From Dyadobacter endophyticus (GTDB lineage: Bacteria; Bacteroidota; Bacteroidia; Cytophagales; Spirosomataceae): 64,000 nt of DNA. Where the stretch lies: positions 1,054,001 to 1,118,000 of the forward strand of contig NZ_BMIA01000002.1 in NCBI RefSeq assembly GCF_014641595.1. Reading direction: 5' to 3'. The translations under genes were made by a program, and so were the position numbers. Each line of letters opens with the position of its first letter. Positions within the stretch are counted from its first letter, which is position 1. Positions 51,861 through 60,599 of the stretch are shown piece after piece. The notes under the pieces are model-generated. The model had not been told where the DNA came from. It did not search any database and was given only the letters and a program-made list of their open reading frames with translations.

Positions 51861-52229
51861 TTACAAGGACGTGGCCATACGCTGCGTTTTGGTAGCCACC
51901 ACAAAAGACTGTACGAACTTTTCATTACCATCTGTTAATTCGAAGGTGTATTTGCCGTCTTTCATCACAGATAAATCGAAATTCTTGTGGTAGCGTTTGT
52001 AAACCAGTGTCTTTTCGGCGAAAATAATGTTCTGCTCTTCGTCCTTAATACGCACCAACACGCGGTCGGTTTTCGGGTATTTATAGCTGAGTTCGAATTG
52101 CATAGGTTTGACCTGCATCACATAAAAATCTGCGAAGTAGGCGTCGTGTTCGACATTTTTAACCATTTGCGCGGAAGCATTAAAGGCACCGAAAAGAAAG
52201 ACGAATACGAAGGAGTAAAGGATTTTCAT
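51861..52229 (-). CDS. Secreted hypothetical protein
   Basis: 122 residues: signal peptide MKILYSFVFVFLFGAFNASAQ, then a single beta-rich domain. Its end, SVMKDGKYTFELTDGNEKFVQSFVV, resembles the strand pattern of small Ig-like modules found in Bacteroidota secreted proteins. No cysteines are in the mature part. I cannot name a family. It lies about 98 bases upstream of the FGGY kinase on the same strand; a functional link is not evident. Confidence 0.75.
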   Translation of the reverse strand: MKILYSFVFVFLFGAFNASAQMVKNVEHDAYFADFYVMQVKPMQFELSYKYPKTDRVLVRIKDEEQNIIFAEKTLVYKRYHKNFDLSVMKDGKYTFELTDGNEKFVQSFVVATKTQRMATSL

Positions 52230-52615
52230 AGGAGTGAGGCATTAGGCTTATCGAAATATTTCTATTTTGTCAAATTATACATTTTTGGAATATAATTCCG
52301 CAGGTTGACGTTATAAAAATACTTTATATCGAAATGCATTTCAATAGCCAAATACACAGATACTTAAAAGTTATTCAAATAGCCATTTCCAATCTTAGCA
52401 GGATACCACAAAAATTCCCAGCACCATGCACTTTATTTAAATAGTACAATTTACTGTTGATACTCAGCGTAATGCATTGAATTTTTCAAATTTGGCTTCT
52501 ATCCACCCGGCAAAGCAGATGTATGATATCAGGCTAAAAAATACAGGTGAATGCGAGAAACTTAACCCTGATTTATTATTTTCGCAGCATCGAAAGCTAT
52601 TAATACATTCTGAAT
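52230..52615. other. 386-base A/T-rich intergenic region
   Basis: It separates the divergent hypothetical and small membrane protein genes. I see a short palindrome, GGAATATAATTCC (about 52290), and loosely repeated AATAGCCA segments near 52345 and 52378, but no convincing gene, RNA or terminator. It probably holds the two divergent promoters. Confidence 0.5.
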
Positions 52616-52801
52616 ATGTCTGAAACATCACATACCGAGTCGACTTCGCTGCCACTCTTTGTTTATATCGCGGCGTTTATTATTCTTTTTACCATTCTGG
52701 CAGTGTTTGGCGACTTGTTCGTATTCATTCTCGGAACCATCGGTCTGGTAGTGACTTTCGCAGCGTTTTACAAAGACAACAGCCACGACGATCACCACTG
52801 A
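52616..52801 (+). CDS. 61-residue two-helix membrane protein
   Basis: The sequence begins MSETSHTESTSLPLFVYIAA. It has two membrane segments (about 13-32 and 34-52) separated by a very tight turn (VFGDLFVF), with short polar tails; the C-terminal tail is DNSHDDHH. The His/Asp-rich tail could bind a metal, though that is speculation. It is convergent with the metallophosphoesterase. The reading frame is clean, starts with ATG and has strongly protein-like composition. Confidence 0.75.
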   Translation: MSETSHTESTSLPLFVYIAAFIILFTILAVFGDLFVFILGTIGLVVTFAAFYKDNSHDDHH

Positions 52802-52829
52802 CAACCGGCCCGTGAGGGCACGATTATAT

Positions 52830-54059
52830 TCAGCGAACGGCCAGCTCAGGAAGGACATTCACAACTTCCCAATCGAGCTGGCCGTTTACTTTGTTTACGG
52901 TCCAGCTTTCTTCCATCACGCAGGTATCTTCCAGATCGCGGTACTCGGCGATGAGCTTCTCATTGCGCAGCACCACACGCACGAACCCATTGTAACCCAA
53001 TGCCCGGCCTTTGATTTCCTTTCTGATCCGCGTGTCGTAATAATCGATCTTGTACAGCTCCCCGACATCGGCCGGCCCTACCTCCACAGGAAGCCCGCCG
53101 TGCCCGATGCAGCGCCCGTAAGCCTGAGGCCCCTTGCCGTTCCGGTCGAACCGGTATGCAACCAGGCGGTGGTCATGGCCCCAGATCCAGATAACCGGCC
53201 TTTGCGCATCGCCCATGAGCGCTTGCAGTTGCTCTCCGGGGCGCGTATATTCCTCCCTGAATGCCGACAAGTAAGGATGGTGGCTTAGAAACACGATGCC
53301 ACGCGTGTCCAGTGGATCCCCCAGTTTTACCACATCGCGCAGCCATGCCACCTGCTCCTTCCGCAAATGACAGTCCGGCGGAGATAAAATTTCAAAAAAA
53401 GGCCTTCCCACCGAAGTATAACCTGTATCGATGCCGATAATACGCCAATAATCGTTTTCCAAACAGAAAAAACCAGCCTGCTGCGTCCTGCGCACCTCGC
53501 CCACCTGCGCATACATCGCGGGAAGCAGCTGCTGAAAGAATGCATTGCCGTTGGAGTACATTTCATGGTTTCCCGAGAGCGCCAGACTGCCCGAGGCACC
53601 ATAATACCAGGAAGCGTAAGGGGCAGTAAAGTTCTCCTCGACCTCCTTGGGCGTTCCAACAAAGTAAATATCTCCCATATGTACCGTATAGTCGGGTGCA
53701 TGACGTGCAACGAGGTTGGCCACCGCGTCGGATTCGGCCGTGTCGCTTGCCCAATCCGAAAGCAATGCGATGCTGATCTCCTCCCTCGATGCAACGGAAG
53801 ATTGCAACGGGTAAATACCGGTGTCGTCATTTCGCGGATAGGCCTGATACGGGTGCCGCCCACCAAACCGGCTGCGGAGGTAATGCCAGGCAAAACCGAT
53901 CAGATTGGTTTTGAAAAATTCGGAAATGGCATTGGTGACCGAAGACGTCTGCTGCACCCGCTTTTCATACAGTTCGAGCTGGGTTTTCGCATGGTTCTCT
54001 GCTTCACTGTGGCCTAGATCAAGGTATTTTTGTGCGCGTTCTTCCGAGCTTCCGGGCAT
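52830..54059 (-). CDS. Calcineurin-like metallophosphoesterase
   Basis: 409 residues. The five metal-binding blocks are visible in order: LLSDWASD (about 96), MGDIYFVG (about 125), SGNHEMYS (about 160), FLSHHPY (about 250) and WGHDHR (about 290). The first block has Asp-Trp-Ala in place of the usual Asp-X-His, a departure that may change the metal site. The N-terminal 80 residues are helical and may be an interaction region. No signal peptide, so cytoplasmic. Substrate unknown. Confidence 0.9.
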   Translation of the reverse strand: MPGSSEERAQKYLDLGHSEAENHAKTQLELYEKRVQQTSSVTNAISEFFKTNLIGFAWHYLRSRFGGRHPYQAYPRNDDTGIYPLQSSVASREEISIALLSDWASDTAESDAVANLVARHAPDYTVHMGDIYFVGTPKEVEENFTAPYASWYYGASGSLALSGNHEMYSNGNAFFQQLLPAMYAQVGEVRRTQQAGFFCLENDYWRIIGIDTGYTSVGRPFFEILSPPDCHLRKEQVAWLRDVVKLGDPLDTRGIVFLSHHPYLSAFREEYTRPGEQLQALMGDAQRPVIWIWGHDHRLVAYRFDRNGKGPQAYGRCIGHGGLPVEVGPADVGELYKIDYYDTRIRKEIKGRALGYNGFVRVVLRNEKLIAEYRDLEDTCVMEESWTVNKVNGQLDWEVVNVLPELAVR

Positions 54060-54273
54060 AGCAGTCCTTTGTGTAAATGGGTGTGGGTGGTAAATAAAAT
54101 AATAACCGACTTAACCTCAACTATCGCAGGGCGATTTTCTGAAAGTCAGGCAAAATACAATGTCACCGATCGACACATTACCGTTGCTTAAATATTTGAT
54201 TACCAAGTTGACAATCGCATTCCTTACCATTACCTTTCGCGAAAATATATCAACCACCAAACACAAAAATCGA

Positions 54274-54786
54274 ATGAAAAGAATCGCTATTATCTGTATG
54301 CTTTTAGTGGCGGGCAAATTCGCATCCGCACAAACCATGGTTGACAAACAGGTCAAAGACTGGGAACGCGCGAAAGCTTACACCAAGGAATACCTGGATG
54401 CAATGCCGGAAGACGGATACGCATTGAAACCCACGCCTGAAATCCGCTCGTTCGCTCAGCAGATGGACCACATCGGCGATGCCAATTACGCATTTATTTC
54501 GGCTGCTACCGGCAAGGCAAAACCCGACGGTTCTCTTGAAAAAATGGCTGACCAATCCAAAACAGCCGTCAGCAAAGCAGTTCTGGACAGCTACGACTAC
54601 GTAATTGCATCTCTGAAAGGAATGACCGACGCCGATTTCGCGAAGGAAGTGAAGGTATTCGGTATGGACATGAAAGCCGGTACTGCCATTGAAAAAGCAT
54701 TTGAGCATCAGACCCACCACCGTGGACAATCTACGGTTTACATCCGTTTGAAAGGTGTAAAACCACCACAGGAGAAATTGTTCTAA
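54274..54786 (+). CDS. DinB-like protein with a signal peptide
   Basis: 170 residues from the ATG at 54274 (MKRIAIICMLLVAGKFASAQ, a clear signal peptide); the longer in-frame start would place it internally. The mature domain is a DinB/YfiT-type four-helix bundle: the conserved His in QQMDHIGDANY near residue 72 and the HQTHHRGQ motif near 150 supply the three metal-ligand histidines. DinB proteins of this type are normally cytoplasmic thiol-dependent enzymes or of unknown function, so export to the periplasm is notable. It is followed by a bidirectional terminator. Confidence 0.88.
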   Translation: MKRIAIICMLLVAGKFASAQTMVDKQVKDWERAKAYTKEYLDAMPEDGYALKPTPEIRSFAQQMDHIGDANYAFISAATGKAKPDGSLEKMADQSKTAVSKAVLDSYDYVIASLKGMTDADFAKEVKVFGMDMKAGTAIEKAFEHQTHHRGQSTVYIRLKGVKPPQEKLF

Positions 54787-54792
54787 TCCAAC

Positions 54793-54823
54793 AAAAAAGG
54801 GCCAGTGGATCTGGCCCTTTTTT
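54793..54823. terminator. Bidirectional terminator between the DinB and glycosyltransferase genes
   Basis: AAAAAAGGGCCAG-TGGAT-CTGGCCCTTTTTT: an 8-bp GC-rich core with A and T runs on both sides. Confidence 0.93.
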
Positions 54824-54827
54824 GTGA

Positions 54828-55820
54828 TCAGCTTTGCCCCGACAGCTTACTTTTCAGATTGTAGAGATTCAAGGCGAAGTAGCTGTATACCTTCATAAAA
54901 AACGGTGGGATAATAAAATCGCGGATCACCTCTTTTTTCCGCTCCGGCGAAGGCTGCGCCATCGAAAGGTATTTCACCGCATATTTGGCCCGCGGCCAGT
55001 AAGTCTCGCCGTATTCCCTTGAAAACAGCATTTTATAGTAGTATGTCGCGATATTCTTTGTCAGGCGATCGTGGTATTTGTATTTCAATTCTTTGTCGAT
55101 ATTGGAATACATTTCAATGCGGTTGAAAAGAAAGTCCTTGCCGTAATGGTTATCCGCGAAGCTCGCCCCTCCTCTTTGCTTCCGGTACACCGACATTACT
55201 TCATCAATATAGCCGATCGGCCCGCGGGTTGCCAGCATGATATTGCGGGGAATATCGCCGCTGGTCGATTTGTTCGTCCATTCCGGATCGGGATTTCTGG
55301 CAAAATCTTCTCTCCTGAACATAAGGGCCGACGTCGCAATGAAGCATAGCTCGTCTTCGCCGATCAGGTCATCGACCGTAAATTCCTTCTTTGTAAGGGT
55401 ATTCACCAGGTACGGCGGCGCGGCATTGTCGTCGAAAACCACCTTCGCATTATGGAAACAAGCTGAATAATGTGGATTGGCATCCATCATTTCAACCTGC
55501 TTTTGCAGTTTGTCCGTAACCAGCAGATAGTCGTCGCCGTCAAACTGGGCAATATATTCGCCTTTTGCCGCGGCGAACGTTGCCAGTGCATTGAACTTTC
55601 CATTAAGGCCCATGTTTTTCGGATGTAACAAAAGCCTGATCTTGTCGGGGAAACGTTGCTGGTATTCGGTTAATATCGCCCGGGTGTTGTCTTTGGAATA
55701 ATCATCCCCTACCACGATCTCGAAATCAAATGTAGTCTGCTGCATCAGGATTGAATCCAGCATTTTTGCTACAAATTTTTCGTGGTTGTAGGTAACTACA
55801 CACACGCTCACTTTTATCAT
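54828..55820 (-). CDS. Family 2 glycosyltransferase
   Basis: 330 residues from the ATG at 55820 (MIKVSVCVVTYNHEKFV); a GTG two codons earlier is less likely. GT-A fold: nucleotide-binding FEIVVGDDYSKDNT near residue 35 and the metal-binding Asp triad in QFDGDDYL near 93. The C-terminal region is basic, helical and membrane-proximal (FIIPPFFMKVYSYFALNLYN). It would transfer a sugar in surface glycan synthesis. It may belong to the polysaccharide genes that resume at 58.9 kb. Confidence 0.92.
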   Translation of the reverse strand: MIKVSVCVVTYNHEKFVAKMLDSILMQQTTFDFEIVVGDDYSKDNTRAILTEYQQRFPDKIRLLLHPKNMGLNGKFNALATFAAAKGEYIAQFDGDDYLLVTDKLQKQVEMMDANPHYSACFHNAKVVFDDNAAPPYLVNTLTKKEFTVDDLIGEDELCFIATSALMFRREDFARNPDPEWTNKSTSGDIPRNIMLATRGPIGYIDEVMSVYRKQRGGASFADNHYGKDFLFNRIEMYSNIDKELKYKYHDRLTKNIATYYYKMLFSREYGETYWPRAKYAVKYLSMAQPSPERKKEVIRDFIIPPFFMKVYSYFALNLYNLKSKLSGQS

Positions 55821-56024
55821 AGTCACTGTTTCATTGAATAAGCGGAGTCGCTCGGCACAAATTTAGTTGAATTCTCCTCAAAATCTGAGCCCGGCTACTT
55901 TACGGTTTTTTACCGGACAACTTCCGGGCACATAACGGCGATACTTTAAAATAAATTCGGTCCGAAATGAATCCCGTGCCGCGATCGTTTAATTTTGGTA
56001 CCGTTTTCCATTAATACCAGAAGC

Positions 56025-56795
56025 ATGCTTGCGTCCCCCACAAACGACAAAAACCCGATATTTCGCAAACCACAGCTATTTAATCAATTCCCCGAACTGG
56101 TTGCCGCCGAAAGTACGCGCCACGGCGGTGTGAGCACAGGCCATTATGCTTCATTGAACCTTGGTGGTTCGCAAGACAGCCCAGAAAATATCCTGCAAAA
56201 TAACCTGATCTTTTTTGGAGCGCTTGGTATCCCGTTCGAAACCGTCGCCAAGGCGCATCAGGTTCATGGCACCGACATTATGACCGTAACCAAAGCCGAC
56301 CGGTTCGAGGGCTTCGACGCCCTTGTGACCAATGTGCCCGGCATTCAACTCGCGGTAACCGTTGCCGACTGCACGCCGATACTGATTTATGACCCTGAGA
56401 AGGGTGCCGTAGCAGCCATTCATGCAGGATGGCGCGGAACAGTAGGCCGGATCGTCGAAAAGACCTTAGCTACAATGCAGGCAAATTATGGCACCCGGCC
56501 CGCAGACTGCTTTGGCTATGTTGGCACATGCATTGATGAATGCAGTTTCGAAGTTGGCGACGACGTGAGCCGGCATTTTGCGGCAGCCTACAAGCGGTGG
56601 GATGAAAGTGCAGGAAAGTTTTTTGTAGACTTGAAAACCTCCAACCGCGATCAGTTGGTCGTAGGCGGTCTAAAACCTGAAAATATAGAGGTATCCCCCT
56701 ACTCGACGGTTCTTCACAACGATGACTATTTTTCGCACCGCGCCGAAAAGGGACTTACGGGTCGCCTGCTCGTAACCATAGGGCGCACTCGCTGA
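56025..56795 (+). CDS. pgeF: Peptidoglycan editing factor PgeF (YfiH/laccase-domain family)
   Basis: 256 residues from the ATG at 56025; the in-frame TTG upstream is rejected. The core motifs are STRHGGVSTGHYASLNLG, AHQVHGTDI, VADCTPILIYD and IHAGWRGTVGRIV, holding the conserved His-Cys-His zinc site. PgeF removes wrongly incorporated serine (instead of alanine) from peptidoglycan precursors in E. coli; older annotation as a laccase is weaker. A -7-like box, TAATTTTG, lies at 55990-55997. Confidence 0.92.
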   Translation: MLASPTNDKNPIFRKPQLFNQFPELVAAESTRHGGVSTGHYASLNLGGSQDSPENILQNNLIFFGALGIPFETVAKAHQVHGTDIMTVTKADRFEGFDALVTNVPGIQLAVTVADCTPILIYDPEKGAVAAIHAGWRGTVGRIVEKTLATMQANYGTRPADCFGYVGTCIDECSFEVGDDVSRHFAAAYKRWDESAGKFFVDLKTSNRDQLVVGGLKPENIEVSPYSTVLHNDDYFSHRAEKGLTGRLLVTIGRTR

Positions 56796-56804
56796 TAACA
56801 AAAG

Positions 56805-56845
56805 AAATGACCAGCAACGGTATGCCGCTGCTGGTCATTTTTAAT
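56805..56845 (+). terminator. Rho-independent terminator after pgeF
   Basis: AAATGACCAGCA ... TGCTGGTCATTT, a 12-bp stem followed by TTAATATTTT. The A-run at its left end lets it serve the convergent histone-like gene as well. Confidence 0.88.
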
Positions 56846-56858
56846 ATTTTCCCGACAA

Positions 56859-57293
56859 TTATGCTTTCTCCGCTGCTGGTGCAGGCGCTTCCGTTTTCGG
56901 AGCGGTTGCCGGTTTTGCAGGCGTAACTTTCGGAGCAGCCGCCTTTGCAGCAGGTTTGGGAGCACTCGCTTCCTTGCCTACGGTTGGCTTGGCAGGAGCT
57001 GCCACGGGTACTTTAGAAGAAGCTGCCGCCACCAGGGCCGCGACTTTTTCTTTTTTCTGCTCCTTCGTTTTCTTGCCCTCTTTCTTGTCCTTTACCTTTT
57101 TCTCCGCATTCTTGGCCTCTTTGGCTTTTTTCTTGAGAGTTTCCTTTTCAAACTTGGCAACTTTCTTAGCAAGTTTGGCAGCTGCTTTCTCGATCGATTT
57201 TTTTATTTTTTTCGAGCCGGCAGTGACTGCTTCAATTTTTCCGGAAAGTGTCTCAGCAATCTCTGTCGATAACTTCTTGGTAGCGGATTTCAT
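56859..57293 (-). CDS. Lys/Ala/Pro-rich histone H1-like protein
   Basis: 144 residues from the ATG at 57293 (MKSATKKLSTEIAETLSG). The N-terminal half is a charged helix with lysine repeats (KKIKKSIEKAAAKLAKKVAK). The C-terminal half is a low-complexity Ala/Pro/Lys tail (VTPAKPATAPKTEAPAPAAE). The composition resembles eukaryotic H1 tails and bacterial H1-like proteins (AlgP, HctB, Hc1) that coat DNA, but there is no folded domain to prove this. It could equally be a flexible nucleic-acid chaperone. No export signal. Confidence 0.8.
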   Translation of the reverse strand: MKSATKKLSTEIAETLSGKIEAVTAGSKKIKKSIEKAAAKLAKKVAKFEKETLKKKAKEAKNAEKKVKDKKEGKKTKEQKKEKVAALVAAASSKVPVAAPAKPTVGKEASAPKPAAKAAAPKVTPAKPATAPKTEAPAPAAEKA

Positions 57294-57433
57294 AAATCTG
57301 ATATTAAGAATTTCATTAATGATACATGAAGCCAGGCTCCCGAGAGGAGCCACAAAGCGTCAAAATTGCCATCAGACAATAACCTACAAATACCCATTAT
57401 TAATTTATAAATAACAAATTTTTGGTGTTATTT

Positions 57434-57964
57434 TTATGTTATCTTTCTTCTCAAAAAATCCCACAATACGATTCCCGCAGATACTGATACGTTGAAAGAA
57501 TGCTTGGTACCAAACTGCGGGATTTCCAGGCAGCCGTCGGATGCCGCTATCGCCGCGTCATCTACACCTTCCACCTCATTTCCAAATACAAATGCATAGG
57601 GTGCTTCCGGCACAGGCTCGAAATTTTGCAGCAGCACACTTCCTTCGGCCTGTTCCACGCACCATACCTTATAACCCTGGGATTTCAGCATTTTCACGGC
57701 CTCCACAGCGCTCGGGCATTTTTCCCACGCCACCGACGTCTCAGCGCCCAGGGCGCTACGCGTGATCTCGCGGTGGGGCGGCTGTTGCGTATAGCCGCAA
57801 AGCAATATTTTCTCAGCCCGCAACGCATCCGCCGTCCGAAAAAACGACCCGATGTTGTTCAGGCTTCTGATATTGTCTAGTACAATCACAAACGGAAATT
57901 TTTCCGATTCTTTAAACTCATCGACCGACATCCGGTCCATTTCATCTACGCTCAGCTTACGCAT
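57434..57964 (-). CDS. TrmH/SpoU-family RNA 2'-O-methyltransferase
   Basis: 176 residues, a compact SPOUT methyltransferase without the extra N-terminal substrate-binding domain. Motif 1 is FVIVLDNIRSLNNIGSFFRTAD (Asn and Arg of the active site), motif 2 YAFVFGNEVEGVDD, motif 3 LEIPQFGTKHSFNVSVSAGIVLW, forming the trefoil knot and S-adenosylmethionine pocket. It probably methylates a tRNA or rRNA ribose. The terminator of the response regulator lies just upstream. Confidence 0.93.
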   Translation of the reverse strand: MRKLSVDEMDRMSVDEFKESEKFPFVIVLDNIRSLNNIGSFFRTADALRAEKILLCGYTQQPPHREITRSALGAETSVAWEKCPSAVEAVKMLKSQGYKVWCVEQAEGSVLLQNFEPVPEAPYAFVFGNEVEGVDDAAIAASDGCLEIPQFGTKHSFNVSVSAGIVLWDFLRRKIT

Positions 57965-57987
57965 GAATTTTACTCGATTGATTTCAT

Positions 57988-58022
57988 AAAAAAAGGTTTC
58001 TGCACCTGGTACAGAAACCTTC
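57988..58022 (-). terminator. Rho-independent terminator of the LuxR-type regulator
   Basis: On the minus strand AAGGTTTCTG ... CAGAAACCTT is followed by TTTTT. The stem is 10 bp; it starts about 20 bases after the regulator stop. Confidence 0.9.
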
Positions 58023-58043
58023 CTTCGGTATGGTAAGAATTAA

Positions 58044-58664
58044 TTACTTGATCTTGGTGATCAGCTCCACGATGTTCTTCACGCCCAGCTTTTCGAAAAT
58101 ACGGGCTTTGTAAGTACTTACGGTAGAGAGCTGCAAGTTCAGCTTTTCTGCAATTTTTGCGGTCCCCAAGCCTTCCTTCAAAAGATTCATCACGTCGGTC
58201 TCACGAGGCGAAAGGCTCACGATCGGATCCGGCATGTATTCTTTCGGATTGATGAGACGGTTGATATTCATCTGCTGCATATCTTCGCTCATGTACTTCT
58301 TGTTGTTCAGGACGCTCATAACGGCGGTTTTGAACTCTTCTTCCGGCGCATCTTTCGACAGGTAACCGTCGGCCCCTGCTTGGAGGTACATCAGACCGTA
58401 GAGTTGCTCGTCATAGCTCGAAAACATCAGGATCCTGACCCCTGGCGACTTGGCGCGGATGGTTTCCACCATCTTTGTGGTGTTACCACCCGGAATATTG
58501 ATGTCCAGGATCAGGAGGTCATAAGCCTTTGTCTCGAGTTCCTGAAGAATTTTATCAAAATCGTCAACGTCCGAAATTGTTGAATCCGGAATTAGTGATT
58601 TGAGGAGGTGTTTGGTACCGATTCTTACCACGGCGTGGTCTTCGGCAATCAGTATGTGTTTCAT
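58044..58664 (-). CDS. NarL/LuxR-family response regulator
   Basis: 206 residues. The receiver (1-120) has Glu8/Asp9, phospho-acceptor Asp54 in LLILDINIPGG, a Ser switch (LMFSSYD) and Lys in YLSKDAP. The C-terminal LuxR helix-turn-helix (about 145-206) has LSPRETDVMNLLKEGLGTAKIAEKL. No kinase is adjacent. It is divergent from the acyltransferase that begins the polysaccharide region, with an A/T-rich 261-base gap between them, but control of that region is only a guess. Confidence 0.94.
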   Translation of the reverse strand: MKHILIAEDHAVVRIGTKHLLKSLIPDSTISDVDDFDKILQELETKAYDLLILDINIPGGNTTKMVETIRAKSPGVRILMFSSYDEQLYGLMYLQAGADGYLSKDAPEEEFKTAVMSVLNNKKYMSEDMQQMNINRLINPKEYMPDPIVSLSPRETDVMNLLKEGLGTAKIAEKLNLQLSTVSTYKARIFEKLGVKNIVELITKIK

Positions 58665-58925
58665 GGATGGGTTGGGTCCAATGGATGTAAAAAACTACTG
58701 GTGTCAAATTAATCCGGTCAATCAGTTTCAGCCTGATGATTGTCCTTGAACTGAAAATCCTGATTACCAACCAGTACAATTTCTGTACATTCTAATTGAA
58801 CTGATTTGATGAATTAACAAAAATAGTAATCAGCATTGTATTAAACATAAAAAATATCAAATTAGTATATCAATTATTTATCAAAATCCTTGATCTGAGC
58901 ACATTCAACACACATCCTATAACTT

Positions 58926-59918
58926 TTGGGTCCTATAAGTACTATTTTTACACACACGCCTCTTCGCTCCTGGACCAACAACGACGCCGTCGTGGAGGTA
59001 TTTCCAATGCCCGAAGCGCCCTTTCCTACTACCATCCCCTGGCTGTTTTTTCGTAGGGAACAACTCGCTGTCCAGACTTCTGACCTAATTTATTCATTTA
59101 TTCTTATATCTAAGGAATCCGGTGATATTTTGTCACTGTTTCATTGCCTGCCAGGCTTTCACGACTGGATATCACCACCTTTGGCCCCTTTTGGAGGCAT
59201 TATGCCGGTAGCTCATTGCCGCGGGGATCAGCTGACATTCCTCCTTACGTGCATCCGCGAATGGGTAATCTACCATGGCGGGAAAGCACTAACGATCAAA
59301 ACTGCCCCCTCCTGTTACGACCCGATCACCCACCAACTTTGCCATCACAGCTACCTCGCCGCCGGTTTTTTACCCAATCATACTTATTCTAACGCTTATA
59401 TTCCTATTGGAGGGGAAGGTTTTGATCGAATTATTGAGCCATCGGAGCGGCGTCGCTTATCTAACGGGAAAAAACGCGGGTTGCAGGTGACGATGAAACA
59501 GGGTGTCTTTGATAAAACGACAGAAGATTTTTTGCATCGCTGCTACCAGGTGCACGGCTATCAGCTACCGGTTCCACCGGATCGGCTCGCCCTGCTTCCC
59601 GGTACTTGTCCTGAAAATTATCTGGTTTTCACAAACCGGTTCGAGGAGGAACCGGTCGCGGTGGCGGTGATGGTGCGGGTAGGCGACCGCATTCTATACC
59701 ATTTTATGTCCGGTTACCTACCCGAATACCGTACACTGAGCCCGTCAGTCATGCTTTTCGAAGCTGCTTTTGAATATTGCCGGAGCAAAGAAATAGCTAT
59801 ACTCGACCTGGGCATTTGCATCGACCATTTCGGTAACCCGAAGCCCTCGCTAAGCCGGTTCAAAGCAAACATAGGCGGGCTGGAATGCGAGAAGATCGTT
59901 TACAAGGCCTTTTTCTGA
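58926..59918 (+). CDS. GNAT/FemAB-like acyltransferase
   Basis: Up to 330 residues. The frame opens after a TAA at 58920, and the first usable start is TTG (58926); GTG 58992 and ATG 59007 are later options, so the N-terminus is uncertain. The protein resembles the double-GNAT (FemAB/BioF2-like) acyltransferases: PPLAPFGGIMP and LPEYRTLSPSVMLFEAAFEYCRSKEIAILDLG are the acyl-CoA/aminoacyl-site type stretches. It probably modifies a sugar or lipid in envelope glycan synthesis; its neighbours are wecB, a flippase and methyltransferases. Specific substrate unknown. Confidence 0.82.
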   Translation: MGPISTIFTHTPLRSWTNNDAVVEVFPMPEAPFPTTIPWLFFRREQLAVQTSDLIYSFILISKESGDILSLFHCLPGFHDWISPPLAPFGGIMPVAHCRGDQLTFLLTCIREWVIYHGGKALTIKTAPSCYDPITHQLCHHSYLAAGFLPNHTYSNAYIPIGGEGFDRIIEPSERRRLSNGKKRGLQVTMKQGVFDKTTEDFLHRCYQVHGYQLPVPPDRLALLPGTCPENYLVFTNRFEEEPVAVAVMVRVGDRILYHFMSGYLPEYRTLSPSVMLFEAAFEYCRSKEIAILDLGICIDHFGNPKPSLSRFKANIGGLECEKIVYKAFF

Positions 59919-60563
59919 TCAGATACCGAGGCAATTGCCGTCGCGATAGAAAACGCTGGTGCAGGTTTCGATGCCCACAATCGGCGCCATTCCTATGAAG
60001 TCGAGCCGACGAAATCCTTTCGCGGCGAGGTATTCCTTCGCGCCGGTGTACCATTCGCGTTCTGAATTGTCCAGGATCAGGACGCCGTCGGGTGTCAGAA
60101 AGTCGACCGCATATTTGGCGCATTTAACCCTGTTACGGCCATCGACTACGATGATATGGTATCGCGCCCCCGTCGATTGCACCGATTTCACGTAGTTATC
60201 TCCCAGCGGTCGTTCCAATACTTCGGTGTTCGCAGGTAGCTTCGGTTTGATCAGTGCAATCCACTCACGATCGTGCTCGACCGCCGTAATGTGTTCCACC
60301 CGCGCGGCATACCAGCGTGTAGAGTTGCCGGAACCGTATTCAAAAACCTGGAAACCGGGCTTCAAACGCGGTTTCAAAAAAAGGATAAAGGGATAGGTAT
60401 ACCAGGGTAGCGGATTGCCATTGATATCAATCGATTGTTTGGCATGAAAGCTCTTGAACCATCCGTATTGTTTCAGTGCGCCATCCAGGTACAGCTGAAC
60501 GCTACCACCGAGACCAGTCTGGTTGAGCAGGCCCCAGGCGGCACTTTTTATCCTTTTAAGCAT
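59919..60563 (-). CDS. Class I SAM-dependent methyltransferase-like protein
   Basis: 214 residues. The glycine-rich motif I is VFEYGSGNSTRWYAARVEHI near residue 93, with the following acidic AVEHDREW; motif IV-like IIVVDGRNRVKCAKYAVDFL and GVLILDNSEREWY come later. The N-terminal 70 residues are basic and aromatic. EYGSGNST is typical of Bacteroidota methyltransferases in glycan clusters. It is convergent with the acyltransferase, with no gap. It may modify a sugar in the polysaccharide locus, or another small substrate. Confidence 0.85.
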   Translation of the reverse strand: MLKRIKSAAWGLLNQTGLGGSVQLYLDGALKQYGWFKSFHAKQSIDINGNPLPWYTYPFILFLKPRLKPGFQVFEYGSGNSTRWYAARVEHITAVEHDREWIALIKPKLPANTEVLERPLGDNYVKSVQSTGARYHIIVVDGRNRVKCAKYAVDFLTPDGVLILDNSEREWYTGAKEYLAAKGFRRLDFIGMAPIVGIETCTSVFYRDGNCLGI

Positions 60564-60599
60564 TGTAAATCCGAAGCGTGAGTCATCTATCCCACAAAC

